Source: an uncultured Caulobacterales bacterium (GTDB taxonomy: Bacteria; Pseudomonadota; Alphaproteobacteria; Caulobacterales; Caulobacteraceae). From it: DNA of 9,246 nucleotides. Under the pieces are notes generated by a model that saw only the letters and a program-made list of their open reading frames with translations, searched no databases and was not told where the DNA came from. The DNA lies in assembly GCA_903903715.1 (NCBI GenBank), contig CAIUZX010000194.1, positions 1 through 9,246 of the forward strand. The letters run 5' to 3'. The position numbers were made by a program, and so were the translations under genes. Each line of letters begins with the position of its first letter. Positions within the stretch are counted from its first letter, which is position 1. This document shows positions 1 through 7,634 of this stretch, one piece after another.

Positions 1-447
1 GGGCAGGTTGAGGTCGATGGCCCGCGCGCCGACGCTGACCGGCCAGTGGACATTGGCGACCTTCAGGCCCTTGGCGTGCGCTGCGTCCCACAGGGTCGGG
101 ACCTTGATGTCCTCGGCGTACCAGTACCAGCCGGTCTGGTTTTTGTTGAAGGGGTCGAAGGTCAGGTTGTTGGCGATCCCGTGCCGGGAGGGCCAGACGC
201 CGGTGATCAGTGTCGTGTGGCTAGGATAGGTGAGGGTCGGCAGCACGCCATGGACCGTGGTCGCATAGGCGCCTTCACGCGCCAGAGCCCTCAAGGTCGG
301 GACCTTCAGGCCCCGCGCATCCGCCTCGATGACATCCGCCGGTCGAAGCCCGTCAATGGAGATCATCAGGACCGGGGCGGCGGTCGCAGCGCCGACGCTG
401 AACAGGGCAAAGATGGCGAGGCAGGTGACGATGAGCAGGCGCAGCAT
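1..447 (-). CDS. Exported nucleotide pyrophosphatase/phosphodiesterase-family (alkaline phosphatase superfamily) protein, partial
   Basis: Reading the minus strand from an ATG at 447 gives 149 residues that run off the left edge, so the C-terminal part is missing. Residues 1-23 form a signal peptide (hydrophobic LLIVTCLAIFALFSVGA, then ATA before APV), so the enzyme should act in the periplasm or outside the cell. The mature start has MISIDGLRP, where D32 matches the first metal ligand of the type I phosphodiesterase/nucleotide pyrophosphatase family. It is followed by LPTLTYPSHTTLITG, where T73 aligns with the catalytic threonine of NPP enzymes, then WPSRHGIANN with N93/N94 near the usual phosphate-contacting Asn. 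These enzymes hydrolyse phosphodiester or pyrophosphate bonds using two zinc ions; the other metal ligands lie beyond the edge. The substrate cannot be told. A GGGGGAG ribosome site sits about 5 bases before the ATG. It is the last gene seen in the minus-strand run, 81 bp after radC. Confidence 0.85.
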   Translation of the reverse strand, partial: MLRLLIVTCLAIFALFSVGAATAAPVLMISIDGLRPADVIEADARGLKVPTLRALAREGAYATTVHGVLPTLTYPSHTTLITGVWPSRHGIANNLTFDPFNKNQTGWYWYAEDIKVPTLWDAAHAKGLKVANVHWPVSVGARAIDLNLP

Positions 448-528
448 GACGATCTCCCCCAGAATGGGCGTTTGCTTTTCGCACGATGATGCGACGCTGG
501 CGAGACGGCGCGTGATCGGCGCCCCGCG

Positions 529-1239
529 TCAGATCAGCCCAAGGGCCTTGAAGCTCGCAACGCCGTGCCTTCCAACCACGAGATGATCGTGAACCGTGAT
601 CTTCAGCGGGCGCGCGGCGTCGATGATCTCGCGGGTGATGGTGATGTCCGCCTGAGACGGGGTGGGATCGCCGGAGGGGTGGTTGTGCACGAGGATGATG
701 GAGGACGAGGACAGCTCCAGCGCTCGGCGAAGGATCTCGCGGGGATAGACGGGCGCCTGGTCCACCGTGCCCTGACCCATCAGCTCGTCGCACATGAGCT
801 GGTTCTTCCGGTCGAGGAAGATGACGCGGAACTGCTCGCGCCGCTCCTCCGCCAGTGTGACGCGGACATAGGACATGAGCGCCGACCAGGATGAGATCAC
901 TGGGCGTCTCATCGCCTCGGCGCGAGTGGAGCGGACGGCGAATTCGTGGACCAGCTTGAGGTCGGCGGCTGTGGCCTGACCGAGCCCCGGGCACTGGGTC
1001 AGCTCCCGCTCCGGCGCGCCCAGGACCCCCGGCAGCGTGCCGAAGCGGGCGATCAGCGCCTTGGCCAGTGGCTTCACATCGCCGCGGGGCAGGGTGCGGA
1101 AGAGATAGAGCTCAAGCAGCTCATAGTCCGGAAGGGCGGCGAGACCCGCATTCCGGGCTCGCTCACGCAGCCGCTGGCGATGCCCCTCCTGATGGGAGGA
1201 TGCAATGTCCGGCGGAGTCGCATCGTGCGCAGTCGGCAT
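529..1239 (-). CDS. radC: RadC family JAMM/MPN protein (UPF0758)
   Basis: A 236-residue protein close to the usual RadC length of about 225. An N-terminal helix-hairpin-helix-like region (about residues 35-103, with LPGVLGAPERELTQCPGLG) is followed by the MPN/JAMM domain. The zinc motif is complete: H185 and H187 in HNHPSGDPTPS, then S195 and D198 (HxHP-x7-S-x2-D). E135 in REQF is the likely catalytic glutamate. The fold predicts a zinc metallopeptidase. The name is historical: the original E. coli radC mutation proved to be a recG allele, so a DNA-repair role should not be assumed. The frame stays open upstream to 1398 but would then overlap the map 3' end with low-complexity Arg-rich sequence. 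The ATG at 1239, which begins the recognisable N-terminus, lies 68 bp after the map stop and is preferred, although its ribosome site is weak. It shares the strand with map and sfsA, and is probably cotranscribed. Confidence 0.93.
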   Translation of the reverse strand: MPTAHDATPPDIASSHQEGHRQRLRERARNAGLAALPDYELLELYLFRTLPRGDVKPLAKALIARFGTLPGVLGAPERELTQCPGLGQATAADLKLVHEFAVRSTRAEAMRRPVISSWSALMSYVRVTLAEERREQFRVIFLDRKNQLMCDELMGQGTVDQAPVYPREILRRALELSSSSIILVHNHPSGDPTPSQADITITREIIDAARPLKITVHDHLVVGRHGVASFKALGLI

Positions 1240-1307
1240 GCCAGCGATGGTGCACGGTCTGGAGTGGGGGAAGCAAGATGTCTCCACCCGTCCAGGTGGC
1301 GCCGCGA

Positions 1308-2123
1308 TCAGGTTTCGATGGGCGGCTGGAACTGGCCGGTGACTGAAGCGGTGAAGATCTCGACGCCTGTCTCCGTCACGCCGATGCTGTGTTCGCACTG
1401 CGCGGACAGGGACTTGTCCCGTGTGACCGCGGTCCAGCCGTCCGCGAGCACCTTCACGTCCTTGCGGCCGAGATTGATCATCGGCTCGATGGTGAAGAAC
1501 ATGCCGGGCTTCAGCATCTCCCCCGTGCCGGGGCGGCCGAAATGCATGACGTTGGGCGCGTCGTGGAACACCTTGCCGACGCCGTGGCCGCAGAAGTCCG
1601 CCACGACGGAGCAGCGCTGCGCCTCGACATAGCTCTGGATCGCGTGGCCGATGTCGCCGAAGCGGGCGCCCGGCTTCACGGCCGCAAGTCCGCGGGCGAG
1701 GCCTTCATAGGTGATCTCGACGAGGCGCTTGGCGCGGGGCGAGACCTTGCCGACGCCATACATCCGGCTGGTGTCGCCATGCCAGCCGTCGACGATCACG
1801 GTCACGTCGACATTGACGATGTCGCCTTCGCGTAAGGCTCGCTGCCCCGGAATGCCATGGCAGACGACGTGGTTGATCGAGGTGCAGATGGTGTGGCGAT
1901 AGCCGCGATAGCCGAGGCAGGCGGGCAGGGCGCTGTTGTCGATGATGAACTGGCGGGCCAGATCGTCGAGAAAGGCGGTGGTGACGCCCGGAAGCACATG
2001 CGGCGTGAGCATGTCGAGGCAGTCCGCCGCCAGCCGTCCGGCGCGGCGCATGCCCTCAAAGCCTTCGGGTCCGTGCAGCTTGATGGCGCCGTCGCGGACC
2101 GGCGCGTCGAACAGTTCAGTCAT
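1308..2123 (-). CDS. map: Type I methionine aminopeptidase
   Basis: Removes the initiator methionine from new proteins in the cytoplasm, an essential housekeeping step that follows deformylation. The 271 residues cover the whole pita-bread fold. All the metal ligands known from E. coli MetAP have counterparts: D106 (NVDVTV), D117 (HGDTSR), H180 (CGHGVGKVFH), E213 (FTIEPM) and E244 (AQCEHS). The substrate-contacting histidine is H89 (VCHGIP). There is no zinc-finger or other N-terminal extension, as expected for a bacterial type Ia enzyme. An AAGGA ribosome site lies 10 bases before the ATG. The gene sits 65 bp after the DUF805 gene and 68 bp before radC, all on the same strand. Nothing in the active site looks damaged. 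Confidence 0.97.
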   Translation of the reverse strand: MTELFDAPVRDGAIKLHGPEGFEGMRRAGRLAADCLDMLTPHVLPGVTTAFLDDLARQFIIDNSALPACLGYRGYRHTICTSINHVVCHGIPGQRALREGDIVNVDVTVIVDGWHGDTSRMYGVGKVSPRAKRLVEITYEGLARGLAAVKPGARFGDIGHAIQSYVEAQRCSVVADFCGHGVGKVFHDAPNVMHFGRPGTGEMLKPGMFFTIEPMINLGRKDVKVLADGWTAVTRDKSLSAQCEHSIGVTETGVEIFTASVTGQFQPPIET

Positions 2124-2188
2124 GTGTCCGGAATCCTTCGCTCATGCGACAACATAAGCTGTCCCGCGGCGCAAGGTAAGTGGGGGCC

Positions 2189-2596
2189 TCAGCCCTCGCC
2201 TTCGAGCGGGTTCGGGCCGTAGGCGTTGGCGCTCTTCATCCCCGGAAGGCACCACCAGTAGATCAGAACAAGACTGCCGATCATTGTGAGGTGCAGGAGC
2301 AACCACCAGCCGCTGCGCCCTGTGTCATGCAGGCGACGCGCGCCGGCCGCCAGCGTTGTCACGAGAATGAAGACATCGAAGGCGAGGCCCAGCACATAAC
2401 CGGGTTGGCTCCTGACATCGTGATTGCTGAGATTGACGCTCGCAGTCAGGCCATAGCCGAAGCCGAGCACGACGCTCACCGCATACATCACCAGAATCAG
2501 GAACAGGATGTACCACCAGTACTCCGATCGGGAGGCCCGGTCGGAGAAGTTGGACATCCGCGACAGGCCGCGATTGACCGATTGCACAAAAGTCAT
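2189..2596 (-). CDS. DUF805 family small inner-membrane protein
   Basis: A 135-residue protein of unknown function, recognised as DUF805 by three family signatures in order: NFSDRASRSEYWW (residues 16-28), RRLHDTGRSGWW (87-98) and a C-terminal NAYGPNPL (124-131). Hydrophobic segments at about 27-49, 66-85 and 97-115 predict three membrane helices, with the RRLHDTGRSG loop between the second and third. There is no signal peptide. AAGGA six bases before the ATG supports the start. It lies between sfsA (34 bp upstream) and map (65 bp downstream) on the same strand, so it is probably part of that transcription unit. From memory, sfsA and map are often direct neighbours in alphaproteobacteria, so this gene may be a lineage-specific insertion. 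No catalytic motif is visible, and the link to its neighbours may be positional only. Confidence 0.85.
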   Translation of the reverse strand: MTFVQSVNRGLSRMSNFSDRASRSEYWWYILFLILVMYAVSVVLGFGYGLTASVNLSNHDVRSQPGYVLGLAFDVFILVTTLAAGARRLHDTGRSGWWLLLHLTMIGSLVLIYWWCLPGMKSANAYGPNPLEGEG

Positions 2597-2630
2597 GTCG
2601 GATCCTTGGGTCGTGTCGGGCCTGTACAGA

Positions 2631-3329
2631 TTAAGTTATAGTCAACCGACCGTTAACTGTAATCCTTTGCAGGGTCACACTGCAACCGTAGGCCAGAAAT
2701 TCCACGCCGGACTGTTGCGCCTCGGTAAAGGCCCTCGCAAAACCGGGGTCGAGGTCGGCAGCCGGAGTGAAGCGGTCGCAATCCATTCGTTGAACGATGA
2801 ACAGCACGACGGCGCGGTCTCCTGCGGCGACCTGGGCGGACAGTTCCTGCAGATGGCGGGCGGAGCGCGCGGCGACGCAGTCCGGGAACTCGGCCAAGCC
2901 GTCGCTCCGGCGAAGATGGACGTTTTTGATCTCCAGCCAGCACCTTGGGCGGCCCTCGGCGTCCAAGAGAAAGTCGACCCGGCTCTTCTCGCCATAGGCG
3001 ACCTCCGCCCGCACCTTGTCATAGCCGGTCAGCTCCGGGATCGCGCCCGCCTTCAGCGCCTCCGCCGCCAGCCGGTTCGGATGCATGGTGTTGACGCCGA
3101 CGAGGCCGCCGTCCGCCTCCACGATCTCGAGGGTGTAGCTAAGCTTTCGGGTCGGCGAGGGGTTGTGGGACAGCCAGACGGTCGAGCCCGGCGCCGACAG
3201 GCCCAGCATGGCGCCAGGATTGGGCACGTGCGCCACCGTCTCCTCGCCGGTGTCAAATCGCACGTCGGCGAGGAAGCGCTTGTAGCGTTTCAGGAGTTGG
3301 CCGCGTCGCAGCGGTTGCGCGAAGTCCAT
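2631..3329 (-). CDS. sfsA: SfsA family nucleic-acid-binding / PD-(D/E)XK-fold protein
   Basis: A 232-residue protein, the normal SfsA length. The N-terminal OB-like part carries RRGQLLKRYKRFLADV (residues 8-23) and VPNPGAM (35-41). The C-terminal half has a PD-(D/E)XK nuclease-like core with D119 in SRVDFLL and E133/K135 in WLEIKNVHL, then the family block FPDCVAARSARHL (148-160). In E. coli the gene was named for stimulating sugar fermentation in a crp-defective background and the protein binds DNA; nuclease activity is predicted from the fold. The frame is open far upstream, through the antisense of the CinA-like gene, but homology starts at MDFAQPL, so the ATG at 3329 is used. Its ribosome site (AGGCGG) is weak. 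It is the first gene of the minus-strand run and diverges from the CinA-like gene. Confidence 0.95.
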   Translation of the reverse strand: MDFAQPLRRGQLLKRYKRFLADVRFDTGEETVAHVPNPGAMLGLSAPGSTVWLSHNPSPTRKLSYTLEIVEADGGLVGVNTMHPNRLAAEALKAGAIPELTGYDKVRAEVAYGEKSRVDFLLDAEGRPRCWLEIKNVHLRRSDGLAEFPDCVAARSARHLQELSAQVAAGDRAVVLFIVQRMDCDRFTPAADLDPGFARAFTEAQQSGVEFLAYGCSVTLQRITVNGRLTIT

Positions 3330-3369
3330 GGTCCGCCTAGTCGTGTGGGCTAAAGTGTCTGTCGTCCTT

Positions 3370-3376
3370 AGGAGGG
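3370..3376 (+). promoter_or_regulatory. Shine-Dalgarno that selects the CinA-like start
   Basis: AGGAGGG ends one base before an in-frame ATG at 3378, too close for normal initiation, but 10 bases before a second in-frame ATG at 3387. The second ATG is therefore the better start. It also agrees with the beginning of family homology (MASQEEDRVTAAVLVIGDE). Confidence 0.7.
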
Positions 3377-3386
3377 AATGCGCCCG

Positions 3387-4172
3387 ATGGCGAGCCAAGA
3401 AGAAGACCGCGTCACCGCCGCCGTGCTGGTGATCGGCGACGAGATCCTGTCGGGCCGGACGCAGGACGTGAACCTGAACGCGATCGCCAAGTATCTGGGC
3501 GCCTACGGGGTCGACCTCGCTGAGGCGCGAGTCATCGGCGACAACGAGGACGACATCGTCGCGGCGCTCAACGCCCTGCGCACGCGCTACAACTACGTGG
3601 TCACGACCGGGGGCATCGGCCCGACGCACGACGACATCACGGCCGATTGTGTCGCAAAGGCCTTCGGGGTGGAGCTTCAGGAGGACGAGGAAATCGTCGC
3701 CGCCATGACCGCCCGCTTCGGCGAACCGCCCAACGCGGCGCGGCGGCGCATGGCGCGCATCCCCGTGGGCGGCTCCAAGGTCATCAATCCGGTCAACGGC
3801 CCTCCGGGCTTCCAGATCGGCAACGTCTTCGTGCTTGCCGGCGTGCCCTCGATCATGCGCGGCATGCTGCAGGATGTCGGGCATCGGCTGAAGGGCGGCA
3901 AGGTCGTGATTGCGCGCACGGTGCGGGTTGACGGGTTCGGGGAAGGGGTCATCGCCCTGCCGCTCGAGACTGTGGCCAAGGCGCATCCGTCCCTGTCGCT
4001 TGGCAGCTATCCGTTCTTCTCCGCGGACGGCTACGGCGCCAATCTCGTCATCCGCGGGCGGGACGAAGGCGAGGTGGCGGCGACGGTCGACGAGCTCGTC
4101 GCGGCGCTGCAGGCTGTCGGCGTGACCAACATCACCCGGGTGGACGCTGAGGCGGCGGGGCAGGCGCGTTGA
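3387..4172 (+). CDS. CinA-type molybdopterin-binding (MoCF/MogA-like) domain protein, single-domain form
   Basis: A 261-residue protein made only of the MoCF_biosynth (MoaB/Mog/CinA-N) domain plus its short C-terminal extension. Visible family motifs are VIGDEILSGRTQDVN (residues 15-29), the nucleotide/pterin-loop motif VTTGGIGPTHDDIT (72-85), NPVNGPPGFQIGN (134-146) and LAGVPSIM (150-157). Full-length CinA is about 415 residues and carries a C-terminal NMN amidohydrolase domain. That domain is absent, because the gene stops and is followed by a terminator. Such proteins are usually annotated as competence/damage-inducible protein A or molybdopterin-binding protein. The CinA N-terminal domain is linked to ADP-ribose pyrophosphatase activity in some species, but the substrate here is unknown. 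It is transcribed away from sfsA. An alternative ATG at 3378 would add three residues. Confidence 0.9.
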   Translation: MASQEEDRVTAAVLVIGDEILSGRTQDVNLNAIAKYLGAYGVDLAEARVIGDNEDDIVAALNALRTRYNYVVTTGGIGPTHDDITADCVAKAFGVELQEDEEIVAAMTARFGEPPNAARRRMARIPVGGSKVINPVNGPPGFQIGNVFVLAGVPSIMRGMLQDVGHRLKGGKVVIARTVRVDGFGEGVIALPLETVAKAHPSLSLGSYPFFSADGYGANLVIRGRDEGEVAATVDELVAALQAVGVTNITRVDAEAAGQAR

Positions 4173-4196
4173 GTTCAAGTCGCGCATTTTGTATTT
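4164..4196 (+). terminator. Likely intrinsic terminator after the CinA-like gene
   Basis: GCGCG (4164-4168) pairs with CGCGC (4181-4185). Inside, TTG (4169-4171) can pair with CAA (4176-4178), leaving a 4-base AGTT loop and a 2-base bulge. The hairpin is followed by the T-rich tract ATTTTGTATTT. It includes the stop codon (4170-4172). The stem is short but GC-rich at its base, and the T tract follows at once. Confidence 0.5.
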
Positions 4197-4199
4197 CAA

Positions 4200-4209
4200 T
4201 TAATATTAA
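4200..4209. repeat. Perfect 10-bp palindrome TTAATATTAA
   Basis: The sequence is identical to its own reverse complement. It does not extend further on either side. It lies about 110 bases before the kinase start and just after the terminator T tract. Confidence 0.6.
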
Positions 4210-4263
4210 CGCGAATTGACTTTGAGTTCTTATTGCGTTGAGCTTGATCAATTTTGGGGTGCG

Positions 4264-4275
4264 TAATAATTATTA
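4264..4275. repeat. Perfect 12-bp palindrome TAATAATTATTA
   Basis: The sequence is self-complementary over 12 bases, 43 bases before the kinase TTG. It overlaps the best -10-like hexamer, so a protein bound here could block transcription. No family of operator is recognised. Confidence 0.6.
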
Positions 4276-4304
4276 AACGCGTGTTGCTTAGGTTATTCTC
4301 AACC

Positions 4305-4311
4305 AGGAAGG
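4305..4311 (+). promoter_or_regulatory. Shine-Dalgarno that selects the kinase TTG start
   Basis: AGGAAGG lies 7 bases before an in-frame TTG at 4319. The next in-frame start, ATG at 4364, has no comparable purine tract, so initiation at TTG is favoured. Confidence 0.65.
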
Positions 4312-4318
4312 CGCTCTA

Positions 4319-6109
4319 TTGAATCATTCGCCGCCAGAGTTGAGCCGTACCGGAAACCGAGCGATGGCGTCCGCTTATGCGCCGATCATTCGGGGCTGCC
4401 TGGGCGTCTGCGCGGCCTACTATGCGCTCATCACGGCTTCGCACCCCTTCTACGAGAAGGGGGGCGCACTGGTCTTGCTGACCGGGCTCGCGGCCGTCGC
4501 GTGCCTGTCCTGTCTGGCAGCCTTCCTCTGGATGCGGCGCCGCCTTCCGGAATTCCGCACTCTGGAAGTCTTCGCAGTCCTCTTGAACGGCCAGATGTTG
4601 CTCAATGTCGCAGCGTATCAGACCGCGCATCTTGAGCCGTCAAAGCTCGTCTACTTCGTTCTGATGTGCCTGTTGTTTGCAGGATCAAGCCCAAGCCGCC
4701 GGATCGCCTTTCCCTGTATCGGCGCGTCGCTCCTGCTGCTCGAGCTCTTCGCCAACCAGACGGACGCGGCGACCTGCCTGCAGTACCGCTATGTCGGCGT
4801 CGCTGCGGCATTCTCCGCCATCGGCATGTCCATCGTCATGCGCGGCGCCATCGACCGGTCCGTCAGCGCGCTGATCGCCGCGGAGGCGCTGAACCGCCAG
4901 CTGGATCAGGAGTTGCGGCGCAACGAGGACCTGCATCGCAAGGCCATCGAGCTCGCCCGCGGCGAACAGGCGGCGAACCGCGCCAAGTCGGAGTTTCTCG
5001 CCACCATCTCCCACGAGATCCGCACGCCGCTGAACGGCGTCCTGGGCATGGCGCAGGCCATGTCGGCTGATCCGTTGTCGCGCACGCAGAGGCGACGGCT
5101 GGAGACGATCCAGAATTCCGGCAAGTCGCTGTTGAAGATCATCAACAACGTCCTCGATATTTCCAAGATCGAAGCGGGGCGGGTGGAGCTGTCGCCGATC
5201 ACGTTCGATCTCAGGACCTTCACCGACGAACTTGGCGAGCTCTATGGCGCGCTCTCGCGGGACAAGGGACTCGAATTCAAGCTTGAGCTCGAGTTGGCGC
5301 CCGGGGTCGGGGGACTGCGTTACGGCGATGAAACGCGCCTTCGACAGGTGTTCAGCAATCTCCTGTCCAACGCGGTGAAATTCACGTCTGAGGGGCGGAT
5401 CGAGGTGCTGGTCAACGCAGAGGCCGAAGTCCTGCGCTTCACCGTCAGCGATACCGGCATCGGGATCGCCGCGCACCAGTCCGACAGGCTGTTTGAGGGG
5501 TTCGTGCAGGCGGACTCATCGATGACCCGAAAGTTCGGGGGCTCCGGCCTCGGACTGTCCATCTGTCGTGAGATTGTCCGCATGATGGGCGGGGAAATCG
5601 CGTTCACGAGCTGGCCCGGACAAGGCGCCAGCTTCAGCGGCTATGTCGTCGTGCCCGAGGCGTCGGCGCGCTCATTGGAAGCCGAGAACGACCCGGTGGT
5701 GGAAAGCGGCGCGCTGCGGGTGCTGGCCGTCGACGACCACGCCACGAACCGCCTCGTTTTCGAGACGCTGCTCCGCCAGATGGGCATGACCTGCACCGCA
5801 GTCGACTCGGCTGAGCAGGCCATCCACGCGTTCGAGGCCGGGGGTTGGGATCTTGTCCTGATGGACATTCACATGCCGGACATGGACGGCATGACGGCGA
5901 CCCGGGAGCTCCGGCGCATCGAGCTGGAGCGGGGGCTTCCCCGCACGCCGATCATCGCCGTGACCGCGAGCGTGATGGCGCACGAGACCGACGCCTATCT
6001 GAAGGCCGGCATGGACGACATCGTGCCCAAGCCCCTAGAGGGGCGCATTTTGCTGCAAGTGGTGCAGAGGGTGCTGACGCGGGACGGCCAGGCCTGTAGC
6101 GCCGCCTGA
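4319..6109 (+). CDS. Membrane-bound hybrid sensor histidine kinase with one receiver domain
   Basis: A 596-residue protein that starts at TTG. Residues about 20-175 hold some five or six hydrophobic segments forming a membrane input domain that I do not recognise, with no clear periplasmic sensor. A charged, probably coiled-coil linker (about 180-222) leads to HisKA, where H232 in ATISHEIRTPLNGV is the phosphorylated histidine. The ATPase domain follows: N box N351 (SNLLSNAVKFT), G1 D378 (VSDTGIGI) and G2 GGSGLGLSI (407-415). A receiver domain spans about 467-586, with D472/D473, phospho-acceptor D516 (LMDIHMP), T549 and K571 (VPKPLE). All key residues are present, so it should autophosphorylate and pass phosphate to its own receiver. 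No Hpt domain or response regulator is adjacent, so onward transfer needs a distant partner. Seven cysteines lie in the first 155 residues. An alternative start is ATG 4364 (residue 16). It converges with lpd. Confidence 0.93.
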   Translation: MNHSPPELSRTGNRAMASAYAPIIRGCLGVCAAYYALITASHPFYEKGGALVLLTGLAAVACLSCLAAFLWMRRRLPEFRTLEVFAVLLNGQMLLNVAAYQTAHLEPSKLVYFVLMCLLFAGSSPSRRIAFPCIGASLLLLELFANQTDAATCLQYRYVGVAAAFSAIGMSIVMRGAIDRSVSALIAAEALNRQLDQELRRNEDLHRKAIELARGEQAANRAKSEFLATISHEIRTPLNGVLGMAQAMSADPLSRTQRRRLETIQNSGKSLLKIINNVLDISKIEAGRVELSPITFDLRTFTDELGELYGALSRDKGLEFKLELELAPGVGGLRYGDETRLRQVFSNLLSNAVKFTSEGRIEVLVNAEAEVLRFTVSDTGIGIAAHQSDRLFEGFVQADSSMTRKFGGSGLGLSICREIVRMMGGEIAFTSWPGQGASFSGYVVVPEASARSLEAENDPVVESGALRVLAVDDHATNRLVFETLLRQMGMTCTAVDSAEQAIHAFEAGGWDLVLMDIHMPDMDGMTATRELRRIELERGLPRTPIIAVTASVMAHETDAYLKAGMDDIVPKPLEGRILLQVVQRVLTRDGQACSAA

Positions 6110-6120
6110 CGCCAGACGGA

Positions 6121-6129
<9 letters not shown>
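6089..6129. terminator. Inverted-repeat cluster at the kinase/lpd convergent junction
   Basis: GCCTGA (6104-6109) and TCAGGC (6121-6126) are perfect inverted repeats 11 bases apart, and each contains one gene's stop codon. The self-complementary octamer CAGGCCTG occurs at 6089-6096 and again at 6122-6129; the copies can pair with each other as an alternative stem. There is no T tract on either strand, so a bidirectional terminator role is only possible, perhaps by blocking or slowing convergent polymerases. Confidence 0.3.
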
Positions 6130-7521
<1,392 letters not shown>

Positions 7522-7634
7522 GTCGCCCGTCCTTCAAGATATCGAGCCGCCTAGATACAAGGCTTCTGGGGGGGAGGGCTATTCCCAAATTCGTGCGAAT
7601 GGCGAACTCAGCCGGATTTTTCCGTCTTCGACCG
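7522..7634 (-). other. lpd leader region with a G7 tract
   Basis: This 113-bp gap between the DUF2147 stop and the lpd start presumably carries the lpd promoter, but I find no convincing -35/-10 pair on the minus strand. It contains a run of seven G on the plus strand (7568-7574; C7 in the lpd transcript direction) and a 5-bp inverted repeat, ATTCG-TG-CGAAT, at 7589-7600. No T-tract terminator follows the DUF2147 stop. Confidence 0.4.

Larger units (their letters stand above)
4197..4304 (+). promoter_or_regulatory. AT-rich control region upstream of the hybrid kinase
   Basis: This stretch is strikingly AT-rich beside its GC-rich neighbours and must hold the kinase promoter. It contains two perfect AT palindromes, at 4200-4209 and 4264-4275. 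A sigma-70-like pair is TTGATC (4244-4249) with AATAAT (4265-4270), 15 bases apart, a spacing shorter than ideal. TTAA-N7-TTGC at 4273-4287 matches six of eight bases of the CtrA consensus TTAA-N7-TTAA. All of these are visual matches only, and AT-rich DNA yields such matches easily. Confidence 0.35.

Noticed and set aside
479..494. TCGCA/TGCGA hairpin after radC as a terminator
   Set aside because: It has only a 5-bp stem, and the minus strand continues with A residues instead of T.
1240..1398. A 53-residue extension of RadC overlapping the map 3' end
   Set aside because: The extra residues are Arg/His-rich shadow sequence in another frame of map; the ATG at 1239 gives the usual RadC length.
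2124..2188. A terminator between the DUF805 gene and map
   Set aside because: Only 4-bp inverted repeats and no T tract; the gap looks like an intra-operon spacer.
3330..4199. An N-terminal extension of sfsA by about 290 codons
   Set aside because: The extension is antisense to the CinA-like gene and has no SfsA homology; the SfsA start MDFAQPL with ATG at 3329 gives the normal length.
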